A stretch of 13,711 nt of DNA, from NCBI GenBank assembly GCA_964563495.1, contig CAZLYK010000149.1, positions 1 to 13,711 on the forward strand. Reading direction: 5' to 3'. The notes under the pieces are model-generated. The model searched no databases. It was given only the letters and a program-made list of their open reading frames with translations, and had not been told where the DNA came from. Of this stretch, positions 7,801-13,711 are shown piece by piece. Position 1 is the first letter of the stretch. The number at the start of each line of letters is the position of its first letter. The translations under genes were made by a program, and so were the position numbers. Origin of the DNA: CAZLYK01 sp964563495. Lineage in GTDB: Bacteria > Acidobacteriota > Blastocatellia > RBC074.

Positions 7801-8769
7801 ATGAAGATCCGAGCGAGAACGATCCTTTCGATAATTGCTCTGGTGGTGGTCGTCCTGTTATTGGGGTTCGCCTACAGCTTTGCGCCGGCGACGCTCAACC
7901 TCGCGGCTTACCCGCCCGGGCCGTCGTCCTGGCCGGCAGGCAAGACCGACCCCGCAAATCTGCCCGAGGTCACTCTCTCGATCATCAAAGCCGGCAAGAT
8001 GCCCTCGCGCAAGGCGTTCGCTTATCGCGGAGGCGCGTGGAGCGAGCCCTATGAAAACGGCATGGCCGCCGTGCTCGTCCGCCATCCGCAGGCGACTTTT
8101 CTGATCGACACCGGGTTCGGATCGAACGTCGATCAGCACTGGCAGACCATTCCACGATTGATGCGCGCGCTTTCGAGTTATGTCAAGGAGACTCCGGCCG
8201 TGACTCAATTGCACGAGAGCGGCATCACCGCCGACCAGATCAAATTCGTCATCATCACACATTCACACTGGGACCACATCAGCGGGTTGGAAGATTTTCC
8301 CGGAGTCGAAGTGAGGATGCCTCCGGCGGAGCTGGCTTTTATCCGGGCGCACCGCATGCCCGGACTGATCGATCAAATGATCGACCGGCTGAACGTCAAA
8401 ACTTTCGATTTCACCGGGGGGCCCTATCTGAATTTCGAGCGCAGCCTGGATCTGTTCAATGATGGGAGCGTTGTGCTCGTGCCGCTGCCCGGGCACACCG
8501 ACGGGTCGACCGGAGTCTTCGTCAACCTGCGTTCGGGAAAGAGGTTCCTCTTCACCGGCGATCTGACCTGGTCGCTCGAAGGGTTTCAGCTCCCGGCGGA
8601 AAGACCCTGGCTGGCGCGCCGTCTGGTCGATGCCGACGACGATCAGGTGCGGCGCTCGATCGTCAAGGTTCACCAGCTCATGCAGACATATCCCGACCTG
8701 GTCGTGGTTCCCGCTCACGACCGCCGCGTCCACGATCGCCTTCCCACGCTGACGAATAGACAGGATTGA
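7801..8769 (+). CDS. Membrane-anchored metallo-beta-lactamase-fold hydrolase
   Basis: A 322-residue protein with an N-terminal hydrophobic anchor or signal (about 7-28), so its catalytic domain is expected outside the cytoplasm. The MBL-fold metal motifs are all present: THSHWDH (His154, His156, Asp158, His159), GHTDG (His232), FTGD (Asp254) and PAHD (His306), typical of a dinuclear zinc hydrolase. LIDTGFG (101-107) matches the strand preceding the motif in lactonase-like members, so a lactone or ester hydrolase is possible, but the substrate cannot be read from sequence. It follows the VWA gene by 3 nt with no clear ribosome site, suggesting translational coupling. The C-terminal NRQD and TGA stop lie in the 5' arm of a large inverted repeat, and the end converges on the amidase gene. 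Confidence 0.93.
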   Translation: MKIRARTILSIIALVVVVLLLGFAYSFAPATLNLAAYPPGPSSWPAGKTDPANLPEVTLSIIKAGKMPSRKAFAYRGGAWSEPYENGMAAVLVRHPQATFLIDTGFGSNVDQHWQTIPRLMRALSSYVKETPAVTQLHESGITADQIKFVIITHSHWDHISGLEDFPGVEVRMPPAELAFIRAHRMPGLIDQMIDRLNVKTFDFTGGPYLNFERSLDLFNDGSVVLVPLPGHTDGSTGVFVNLRSGKRFLFTGDLTWSLEGFQLPAERPWLARRLVDADDDQVRRSIVKVHQLMQTYPDLVVVPAHDRRVHDRLPTLTNRQD

Positions 8770-8850
8770 CAGGATTTATGCAGGATTCGACAAGACATCG
8801 TCTTGATCTTGTCGAATCCTGCATAAATCCTGTCAATCCTGATGTCTATT
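8755..8850. repeat. Inverted pair of AGGATT-type repeats (copies E and E') between convergent genes
   Basis: Plus-oriented copy at 8755-8795 and minus-oriented copy at 8807-8850. Arms 8761-8795 and 8807-8841 are perfect 35-bp inverted repeats around an 11-nt loop (8796-8806). After a 3-nt bulge (8842-8844) the stem continues for 6 bp (8755-8760 with 8845-8850). The MBL stop (8767-8769) lies in the left arm and the amidase stop (8849-8851) at the outer end of the right arm. The RNA of either strand could form a stem of about 41 bp, so a role in transcript ending or 3' protection is plausible. There is no adjoining T-run, so it is not a classical intrinsic terminator. Confidence 0.95.
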
Positions 8851-10582
8851 AAATCTTCGGGTGCATGGTATGCCACTGGGTCGCCTGTTCGTAGGCCATG
8901 GCCGCGCGCAGGGGCGCGGCTTCGTCATACAGGTTCCCGGTGAACATAATCGACTGGGGCAGATTGTTGAGAAAGCCGCATTTGAGTGCGACCGCCGGAT
9001 GGCCGGTCAGATTAGTGATCAGCAGGCTGGAGCTGCCCGGGGCCGGCGAGACGAAGACATCCCACTTCGACATCAACTTATCCATCTGGCTCATGAGCAG
9101 CGTGCGAGCGCGCTGTGCGCGCAGGTACTCGACCGCCGGGATGAAGCGTGAGGTGCGGAATGAGTTCGGCCAGTCATTCGGCCCCTGTCCCGACAGTTGA
9201 TTGACCCGGCCGTCACGAGTGATGTCGTCGAATGCGGCGGCGGCCTCAGCGTTGAGAATGATGCGCAGGCTCTGAGTCGAAAACTGCGGCATCTCGATCG
9301 TCTCCAGTTTCGCCCCCGCCCGGCGCAGCGCTTCGAGCGCTTCCTGGTACATTTTCTTTCTGGCCTCGTCGTTGGGCTCGAACTCTGATTTGAGATAGCC
9401 GATGCGCATTTGCTCAACCGGGCGGAGAGGATTCCAGTTGAAAGGTGCGTCCTCTACGGTCAGATCTCGACCATCGGGGCCGGACAACGCATCCATGACG
9501 AGCGCACAATCTTCGACGCCGCGGCAGATCGGGCCGACCTTGTCCATGGTCCAGCTCAAGCCCATGGCGCCAAAACGGCTGATCCGGCCGTAAGTCGGTC
9601 TCAGCCCGACCACGCCACAGCGAGATGAGGGTGTGATGATCGAGCCCAGGGTTTCAGTCCCGATTGCAAACCCGAGCAATCCGGCTGAGGTGGCCGACGC
9701 CGAACCCGCCGATGAGCCGCTGGAGCCGACCGCCGCCTCTTCCGGCTGCCACGGATTGCGGGTCACGCCTTTGAACCAGCGCCCGCCCATGGCGAGCGCC
9801 CCCATCGAGAGCTTCGCCACCAGCACCGCGCCGGCGTCCCGCAGGCGCTCGACCACGGTTGAATCGTAATCGATCATCTGATCTCGAAACGGCTCAGCAC
9901 CCCAGGTCGTCTTGAACCCTTTGGTCGCAAACAGGTCTTTCACGCCGCAGGGAATGCCGTGCAGCGGGCCGCGATATTTGCCGCGCCGTATCTCACGATC
10001 GGCGGCCTCCGCCTGCTCCAGCGCCAGCTCTTCGGTGAGCGTGACGACACAGAGCAGTTTGTCGCCATAGCGTTTGAGCCGCGACAGATACATCCTGGTC
10101 AGGTCCATCGAAGTGACTTTTCGCATCCTGACCAGCTCCGCCAACTGGGTCAGCGTGCAAAAGGCCAGGTCCTCGACCGATTTGAATTGCGGCAGATCGA
10201 CTTTGCCCGGACGCGCCTTGAGCTTGGTTTTGGCGGCTCTTTGTCGCTCACGCAGCGCCGAGCGCGAGGGGTGAAACGCGATGGCCGGTTCGGTGTCGAG
10301 CGGGATCTCGATCTTGCGCAGGGTTTCGTAACCGGCCAGATTGCGGTTGACGCCGGGCAGCGCCATCTCCTCCTGCGCCCCGGTCAGCTCGATCCCGATA
10401 ACCTGCTCGGCGCTGCGCATGATCTCCTGGGTGACCTTTTGGGGGACCTGCGGTTGAGGCTGCTGCGCCAGCCCCGGAGCCGTCTCGGGACCGGCCAGGG
10501 AGAGGCCGGCCGCCCCGGCCGCGGGTAACAGCTTGACGAATGATCGGCGATTGATCGTGCGATTGGTGCGTGGTTTTTTCAT
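8849..10582 (-). CDS. Tat-exported amidase-signature family hydrolase
   Basis: A 577-residue hydrolase cleaving C-N amide bonds. The N terminus has a twin-arginine signal: NRRSFVK (11-17) followed by a hydrophobic, Ala/Gly/Leu-rich stretch, so it should be exported folded. After about 110 residues without a recognised domain, the amidase-signature domain runs to the end. The Ser-cisSer-Lys triad is visible as Lys215 (GIPCGVKD), Ser290 in GSSGSSAGS (286-294) and Ser314 in TLGSII; the 24-residue spacing between the two serines fits the family. The usual GGSSGGS is here GSSGSS. Export argues against a GatA (tRNA amidotransferase) role; the substrate is unknown. AGAGAG sits 3 nt upstream of the start. 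TAA overlaps the head of the repeat arm, giving TAA-TAG tandem stops, and the gene converges on the MBL gene 79 bp away. It is divergent from aguB. Confidence 0.92.
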   Translation of the reverse strand: MKKPRTNRTINRRSFVKLLPAAGAAGLSLAGPETAPGLAQQPQPQVPQKVTQEIMRSAEQVIGIELTGAQEEMALPGVNRNLAGYETLRKIEIPLDTEPAIAFHPSRSALRERQRAAKTKLKARPGKVDLPQFKSVEDLAFCTLTQLAELVRMRKVTSMDLTRMYLSRLKRYGDKLLCVVTLTEELALEQAEAADREIRRGKYRGPLHGIPCGVKDLFATKGFKTTWGAEPFRDQMIDYDSTVVERLRDAGAVLVAKLSMGALAMGGRWFKGVTRNPWQPEEAAVGSSGSSAGSASATSAGLLGFAIGTETLGSIITPSSRCGVVGLRPTYGRISRFGAMGLSWTMDKVGPICRGVEDCALVMDALSGPDGRDLTVEDAPFNWNPLRPVEQMRIGYLKSEFEPNDEARKKMYQEALEALRRAGAKLETIEMPQFSTQSLRIILNAEAAAAFDDITRDGRVNQLSGQGPNDWPNSFRTSRFIPAVEYLRAQRARTLLMSQMDKLMSKWDVFVSPAPGSSSLLITNLTGHPAVALKCGFLNNLPQSIMFTGNLYDEAAPLRAAMAYEQATQWHTMHPKI

Positions 10583-10594
10583 GATCTCTCTAGC

Positions 10595-10695
10595 ATAGAC
10601 ATGATGAACAGGATTTTAAAGGATTAAACATGATTTTTCCTGCTCTGTCTTTGCCCCGGTTTAATCCTGCAGAAATCCTGTCGATCCTGTCTATT
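10595..10695. repeat. Inverted pair of AGGATT-type repeats (copies F and F') in a divergent intergenic region
   Basis: Plus-oriented arm at 10595-10629 starts ATAGAC and has units at about 10601, 10610 and 10620. Minus-oriented arm at 10659-10695 starts AATAGACAGGATCGACAGG and has units at 10683, 10674 and 10663 (9 and 11 bp spacing). The arms are similar but not identical, separated by 29 nt. The pair occupies most of the 130-bp region between the divergent amidase and aguB genes, so it must overlap or flank their promoters. Confidence 0.85.
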
Positions 10696-10712
10696 TTTTT
10701 GAAGATTGCGGT

Positions 10713-11624
10713 ATGATCACGGGCATGAACTCAAAATCCGGCAAGGCTCAGGTTGCGCTCATTCAGATGAGTTGCAGCGATGACCCGCGTGAAAACCTGG
10801 ACAAGGTTGTCGCGCGGATCGAAGAGGCGGCATCGCAAGGCGCACAGATTATTTCGACGCAGGAACTGTTTCGCTCACTCTATTTTTGCCAAAGCGAAGA
10901 CCACGACAACTTCCGGCTGGCCGAACCGATTCCCGGGCCGAGCACCGAAGCCTTATCCAGGTTGGCGGCGGCGCGTGGGGTCGTGATTGTCGGTTCATTG
11001 TTTGAACGGCGTGCGCCGGGCCTCTACCACAACACGGCCGTGGTGATCGATGCCGATGGCCGGTTGCTCGGGATCTATCGCAAGATGCACATTCCGGATG
11101 ATCCGCTCTTTTACGAAAAATTCTATTTTACTCCGGGTGACCTTGGCTTTAGGTCCTTTGAGACTCGGTTTGGCAGGGTCGGCGTGTGTGTCTGCTGGGA
11201 TCAATGGTTTCCCGAGGCGGCGAGGCTGACGGCGCTGACCGGTGCGCAGATCCTCTTCTATCCGACCGCGATCGGCTGGCATCCGGGGGAAAAGGCAGAG
11301 TACGGTGAGTGGCAGTATTCGTCCTGGGAGACGATCCAACGCTCCCACGCGATCGCCAACGGCGTTTATGTCGCAGTCGCCAACCGCGTCGGGCATGAAC
11401 CGAGCCCGCCGAATTCCGGCGGGCTGGGGATACAATTCTGGGGGCAGAGTTTTATCTCCGATCCATCGGGCCGGATCATCGCCAAAGCCGGGGTCGAGCA
11501 AGAGCAGGTCCTGATCGCGGAGTGCGATTTCGGCAAACTGGACGTCCAGCGCACTCACTGGCCTTTCTTGCGTGACCGCCGGATCGATGCCTATCAGGGA
11601 ATCACGCAGAGAATGCTCGATTGA
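10713..11624 (+). CDS. aguB: N-carbamoylputrescine amidase
   Basis: Cytosolic nitrilase-superfamily enzyme converting N-carbamoylputrescine to putrescine, CO2 and ammonia. At 303 residues it has the family's usual length. The Glu-Lys-Cys triad is Glu51 (STQELF), Lys124 (YRKMHIPDDP) and Cys161 (CVCWDQWFPEAA). The stretches YEKFYFTPGD and ILFYPTAIGW are the ones that separate AguB from general nitrilases. ATG 10713 is taken; ATG 10725 is a close alternative, and neither has a convincing ribosome site. The identification is strengthened by aguA starting 11 nt after the stop. Expression is likely governed from the repeat-bearing divergent region at 10583-10712. No arginine decarboxylase gene, the usual source of agmatine, is in the window. 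Confidence 0.93.
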   Translation: MITGMNSKSGKAQVALIQMSCSDDPRENLDKVVARIEEAASQGAQIISTQELFRSLYFCQSEDHDNFRLAEPIPGPSTEALSRLAAARGVVIVGSLFERRAPGLYHNTAVVIDADGRLLGIYRKMHIPDDPLFYEKFYFTPGDLGFRSFETRFGRVGVCVCWDQWFPEAARLTALTGAQILFYPTAIGWHPGEKAEYGEWQYSSWETIQRSHAIANGVYVAVANRVGHEPSPPNSGGLGIQFWGQSFISDPSGRIIAKAGVEQEQVLIAECDFGKLDVQRTHWPFLRDRRIDAYQGITQRMLD

Positions 11625-11630
11625 GGGGAG
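11625..11630 (+). promoter_or_regulatory. Ribosome binding site deciding the aguA GTG start
   Basis: GGGGAG begins right after the aguB TGA and ends 5 nt before GTG 11636, supporting that start over TTG 11621. Confidence 0.7.
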
Positions 11631-11635
11631 ATAAG

Positions 11636-12685
11636 GTGAACAAGACTCCTCGCGAGCTGGGTTATCGTATGCCGGCTGAATGGGAGCCGCACGAGGCGAC
11701 CTGGCTTTCGTGGCCGCACAAAGAGGAGAGCTGGCCCGGTGCATACGAGTCCGTGCCCGGCGTCTTCGTCGAACTGGTGCGACACCTGGCCGAATCCGAA
11801 CTGGTCCGAATCAATGTTAAGGATCAGGATTTTGCCGGCCGCGTTCGCGATCTGTTGCGTCGGGAGGGTGTCAATCCGGATGCCGTGCGCTTCCATTTCA
11901 ACCCGACCGATGATGCCTGGGTGCGCGATCACGGGCCGATCTATGTTGTCCGCGACGCCGGTGGGAGGCGAGAGCGCGCGATCAACGATTGGGGCTACAA
12001 CGCCTGGGGCGACAAATATCCGCCCTACGATCAGGACGATGTCATCCCGACGCGGATCGCTGAGGAGATGGGCGAGCTTTTGTTCAAGCCCGGGATCGTC
12101 ATGGAGGGCGGCTCGATCGATGTCAACGGGCTCGGCACGCTGATCACGACCGAGGCGTGTCTGCTCAATCCGAACCGTAACGCCCAACTCGACCGCGGGC
12201 AGATAGAGCAATACCTGCGCGACTACCTGGGCGTGACCAATATTTTATGGCTGGGCGACGGCATCGCCGGCGATGACACCGACGGGCACGTTGACGATTT
12301 AACGCGCTTCGTCTCGACCGATACGGTCGTGACGGCGATCGAAGACGATCCGCGGGATGAGAACTACGCGGTGCTGATCGAGAACCACGACCGCCTCTTG
12401 AGGATGAAGGATCAGCACGGTCGACCCTTGCGCGTCGTCAAACTGCCGATGCCGGGCCCGGTCTACTTTGAGACTCAGCGGCTGCCGGCGAGCTACGCGA
12501 ATTTTTACATCGCCAATCAATCTGTCCTCGTCCCGACTTATCGGCACGAGAACGACGCCAGAGCCTGTCAGATACTGCAGCGCCTCTTTCCGCAAAGGAG
12601 GGTCGTCGGCATCGATTGCACGCATCTGATCTGGGGGTTGGGTTCGATCCACTGCGTGACGCAACAGCAGCCCGCCGCCGGTTAA
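11636..12685 (+). CDS. aguA: Agmatine deiminase
   Basis: Hydrolyses agmatine to N-carbamoylputrescine and ammonia, the step before AguB. It belongs to the peptidyl-arginine-deiminase-like guanidino-modifying fold. From GTG 11636 the protein has 349 residues. Motifs: WEPHEATWLSWP near the N terminus, DAWVRDHGP (about 93-101), EGGSIDVNG (157-165), GDDTDGHVDDL with catalytic His218, and the nucleophile Cys340 in GSIHCVTQQQPA near the C terminus. GTG 11636 is chosen because GGGGAG at 11625-11630 is 5 nt upstream; a TTG at 11621 overlaps the aguB stop and is less likely. It is in an operon with aguB (11 nt gap) and the CDF transporter (6 nt gap). All recognisable catalytic positions are intact. 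Confidence 0.95.
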   Translation: MNKTPRELGYRMPAEWEPHEATWLSWPHKEESWPGAYESVPGVFVELVRHLAESELVRINVKDQDFAGRVRDLLRREGVNPDAVRFHFNPTDDAWVRDHGPIYVVRDAGGRRERAINDWGYNAWGDKYPPYDQDDVIPTRIAEEMGELLFKPGIVMEGGSIDVNGLGTLITTEACLLNPNRNAQLDRGQIEQYLRDYLGVTNILWLGDGIAGDDTDGHVDDLTRFVSTDTVVTAIEDDPRDENYAVLIENHDRLLRMKDQHGRPLRVVKLPMPGPVYFETQRLPASYANFYIANQSVLVPTYRHENDARACQILQRLFPQRRVVGIDCTHLIWGLGSIHCVTQQQPAAG

Positions 12686-12691
12686 TCGCCT

Positions 12692-13594
12692 ATGAACAAT
12701 CAAGTCAATGAGCTGACAATCGACAGCTATCGCCGCGGCGTCCGGCGCGTCCTGCTTCTGACCCTGGTTCTGAACCTGATCGTCGTCGCCGGCAAAATCA
12801 TCGCCGGGGGGCTGGCCGGCAGTTTGAGCGTGATCAGCGACGCGATCCACTCGTCGGTCGACGCCCTGAATAACATCGTCGGGTTGGTCGTCATGAGGTT
12901 TGCCACGGCGGAAGCCGATGACTCTCATCCCTACGGCCACGCCAAATTCGAGACGCTCGCGGCCTTTGCCATCGCCGGGTTCCTCTTCGTCACCTGTTAT
13001 CAGATCGGCCTCAGCGCCTTCAACCGGTTGCTCCAGCCGGCCGCGTCCCGGCCCGTGATCACCATGCTCACGATCGGGGTCATGGCGGTCACGATTATCG
13101 TCAACGTTATCGTCACCGTATATGAGCATCGCGAGGGCAGGCGGCTGAAGAGCGAGTTTCTGATAGCCGACTCCATCCACACCCGGAGCGATGTCCTGGT
13201 CAGTATTTCAGTGCTCGTCGGATTGATCCTGATCAAGGCGGGTTTCTACTGGCTCGACCCGGTGAGCTCGCTCGGGGTGGCGGCCTTCATCGCCTGGAAC
13301 GGTTATCAGATCTTCAGGACGACGGTGCCCGTCCTGGTCGATGCCGCGCCGTTTCCGGCCAGACGGATCGCCGAGATCGCCGAAGAGGTACAAGGCGTTC
13401 ACTCGGTCCACGACATAAGATCGCGCGCTCACGGAGGAGAGATATTTATCGAAATGCACATGCACATCGAGGCCGATGTCGAACACGACCACGTCGCGGC
13501 TCACGCGATCACCGAAGAGGTGGAGCAACGGCTGGCCGTTGAGTTCGGGCGCGTGACTGCGACTATCCACGTCGAACCTTTACCGAAGACGTAA
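12692..13594 (+). CDS. Cation diffusion facilitator (CDF) family transporter
   Basis: A 300-residue inner-membrane metal/proton antiporter expected to export divalent cations such as Zn2+. Six transmembrane segments are visible between about residues 18 and 212. The transport site is HxxxD in TM2 (His53-Asp57, HSSVD) and HxxxD in TM5 (His163-Asp167, HTRSD), a His-Asp pairing generally associated with Zn/Cd-type members. The HPYGHAKFE motif (79-87) links TM2 and TM3. A cytosolic C-terminal domain (about 215-300) is rich in His and Glu (EMHMHIEADVEHDHVAAHA), consistent with metal sensing and dimerisation. It starts 6 nt after aguA without a visible ribosome site, so coupling is likely. A metal transporter is not an expected partner for putrescine synthesis; the link is positional. 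Confidence 0.94.
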   Translation: MNNQVNELTIDSYRRGVRRVLLLTLVLNLIVVAGKIIAGGLAGSLSVISDAIHSSVDALNNIVGLVVMRFATAEADDSHPYGHAKFETLAAFAIAGFLFVTCYQIGLSAFNRLLQPAASRPVITMLTIGVMAVTIIVNVIVTVYEHREGRRLKSEFLIADSIHTRSDVLVSISVLVGLILIKAGFYWLDPVSSLGVAAFIAWNGYQIFRTTVPVLVDAAPFPARRIAEIAEEVQGVHSVHDIRSRAHGGEIFIEMHMHIEADVEHDHVAAHAITEEVEQRLAVEFGRVTATIHVEPLPKT

Positions 13595-13637
13595 GCTGAG
13601 ATAAGTTGCGCGAATCAACCGTCACTCTTCAATTATT

Positions 13638-13693
13638 GCAAGTTTCACGTTTGTGCGACCGCGTCCTCGCGGTCGCACAAACGTGAAACTTGC
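13638..13693. repeat. Perfect 26-bp palindrome with 4-nt loop
   Basis: Arms 13638-13663 and 13668-13693 are exact reverse complements around the loop TCCT. The inner part, GCGACCGCG-TCCT-CGCGGTCGC, is very GC-rich. It lies 43 bp after the CDF stop codon. No T-run follows on either strand, so a classical intrinsic terminator is doubtful; a REP-like or MITE-like dispersed palindrome that may also end or protect the operon transcript fits better. No flanking target duplication is seen and no second copy occurs in the window. Confidence 0.9.
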
Positions 13694-13711
13694 TGCCGCA
13701 GTGTAAGCATT

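Noticed and set aside
8755..8850. AGGATT repeats read as a CRISPR array
   Set aside because: The units are only about 6 bp with 9-11 bp periodicity, there are no unique spacers, and no cas genes are in the window.
8849..10582. GatA subunit of the tRNA amidotransferase
   Set aside because: The Tat signal and N-terminal extension, and the absence of gatB or gatC nearby, argue against it despite the shared amidase fold.
12299..13180. 293-codon minus-strand open frame across aguA and the CDF gene
   Set aside because: It is a low-complexity Asp/Arg/Gly-rich translation antisense to two well-supported genes, with no ribosome site or motif.
13638..13693. Classical rho-independent terminator
   Set aside because: The stem is perfect, but no run of T follows on the plus strand or on the minus strand.
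1..13711. A defence, toxin-antitoxin, phage or other new multi-gene system
   Set aside because: All ten genes but one belong to recognisable metabolic, transport or exported-enzyme families, and no effector, nuclease, integrase or transposase signature was found. The repeat family is the only candidate for something undescribed.

Overview
The window reads as a stretch of ordinary chromosome from a fairly GC-rich bacterium, most likely an acidobacterium (Acidobacteriota). The best single clue is the exported von Willebrand factor A protein at 6514-7797. It has the 'VWFA-related Acidobacterial domain' layout: a conserved N-terminal region, a MIDAS-type VWA core and a conserved C-terminal region. 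No ribosomal RNA, tRNA or other strong phylogenetic marker is present, so the assignment is inference. I see no CRISPR array, phage, transposase or defence locus.

Layout from left to right. On the minus strand lie an exported M1 zinc aminopeptidase (37-2700) and, upstream of it, a membrane-anchored protein that joins an NHL beta-propeller to an M23/LytM-type peptidase domain (2729-4816). A divergent region with a plausible promoter follows, then plus-strand genes: an 81-residue hypothetical protein (5034-5279), a YihY/BrkB-type membrane protein (5330-6301), the VWA protein (6514-7797) and, 3 nt later, a membrane-anchored metallo-beta-lactamase-fold hydrolase (7801-8769). A Tat-exported amidase-signature hydrolase (8849-10582, minus) converges on that gene. 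From 10713 rightward is a compact plus-strand operon: N-carbamoylputrescine amidase (aguB), agmatine deiminase (aguA) and a cation diffusion facilitator. AguA and AguB together turn agmatine into putrescine; the link to the metal transporter is positional only. The window ends with a 26-bp perfect palindrome.

The most interesting feature is a dispersed intergenic repeat. Its consensus begins AATAGACAGGATTGACAGG and carries three AGGATT-like units, set 9 bp and then 11 bp apart in most copies. There are eight recognisable copies, at about 1-41, 2711-2743, 4880-4913, 5304-5317, 8755-8795, 8807-8850, 10595-10629 and 10659-10695. All lie at gene boundaries and none inside the tight gene junctions. 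Four genes stop inside the head of a copy in their own orientation, and two unrelated proteins end in the same repeat-encoded residues, Asn-Arg-Gln-Asp. Two loci hold copies as inverted pairs, one a perfect 35-bp inverted repeat between convergent genes. What the element does cannot be decided from this window.
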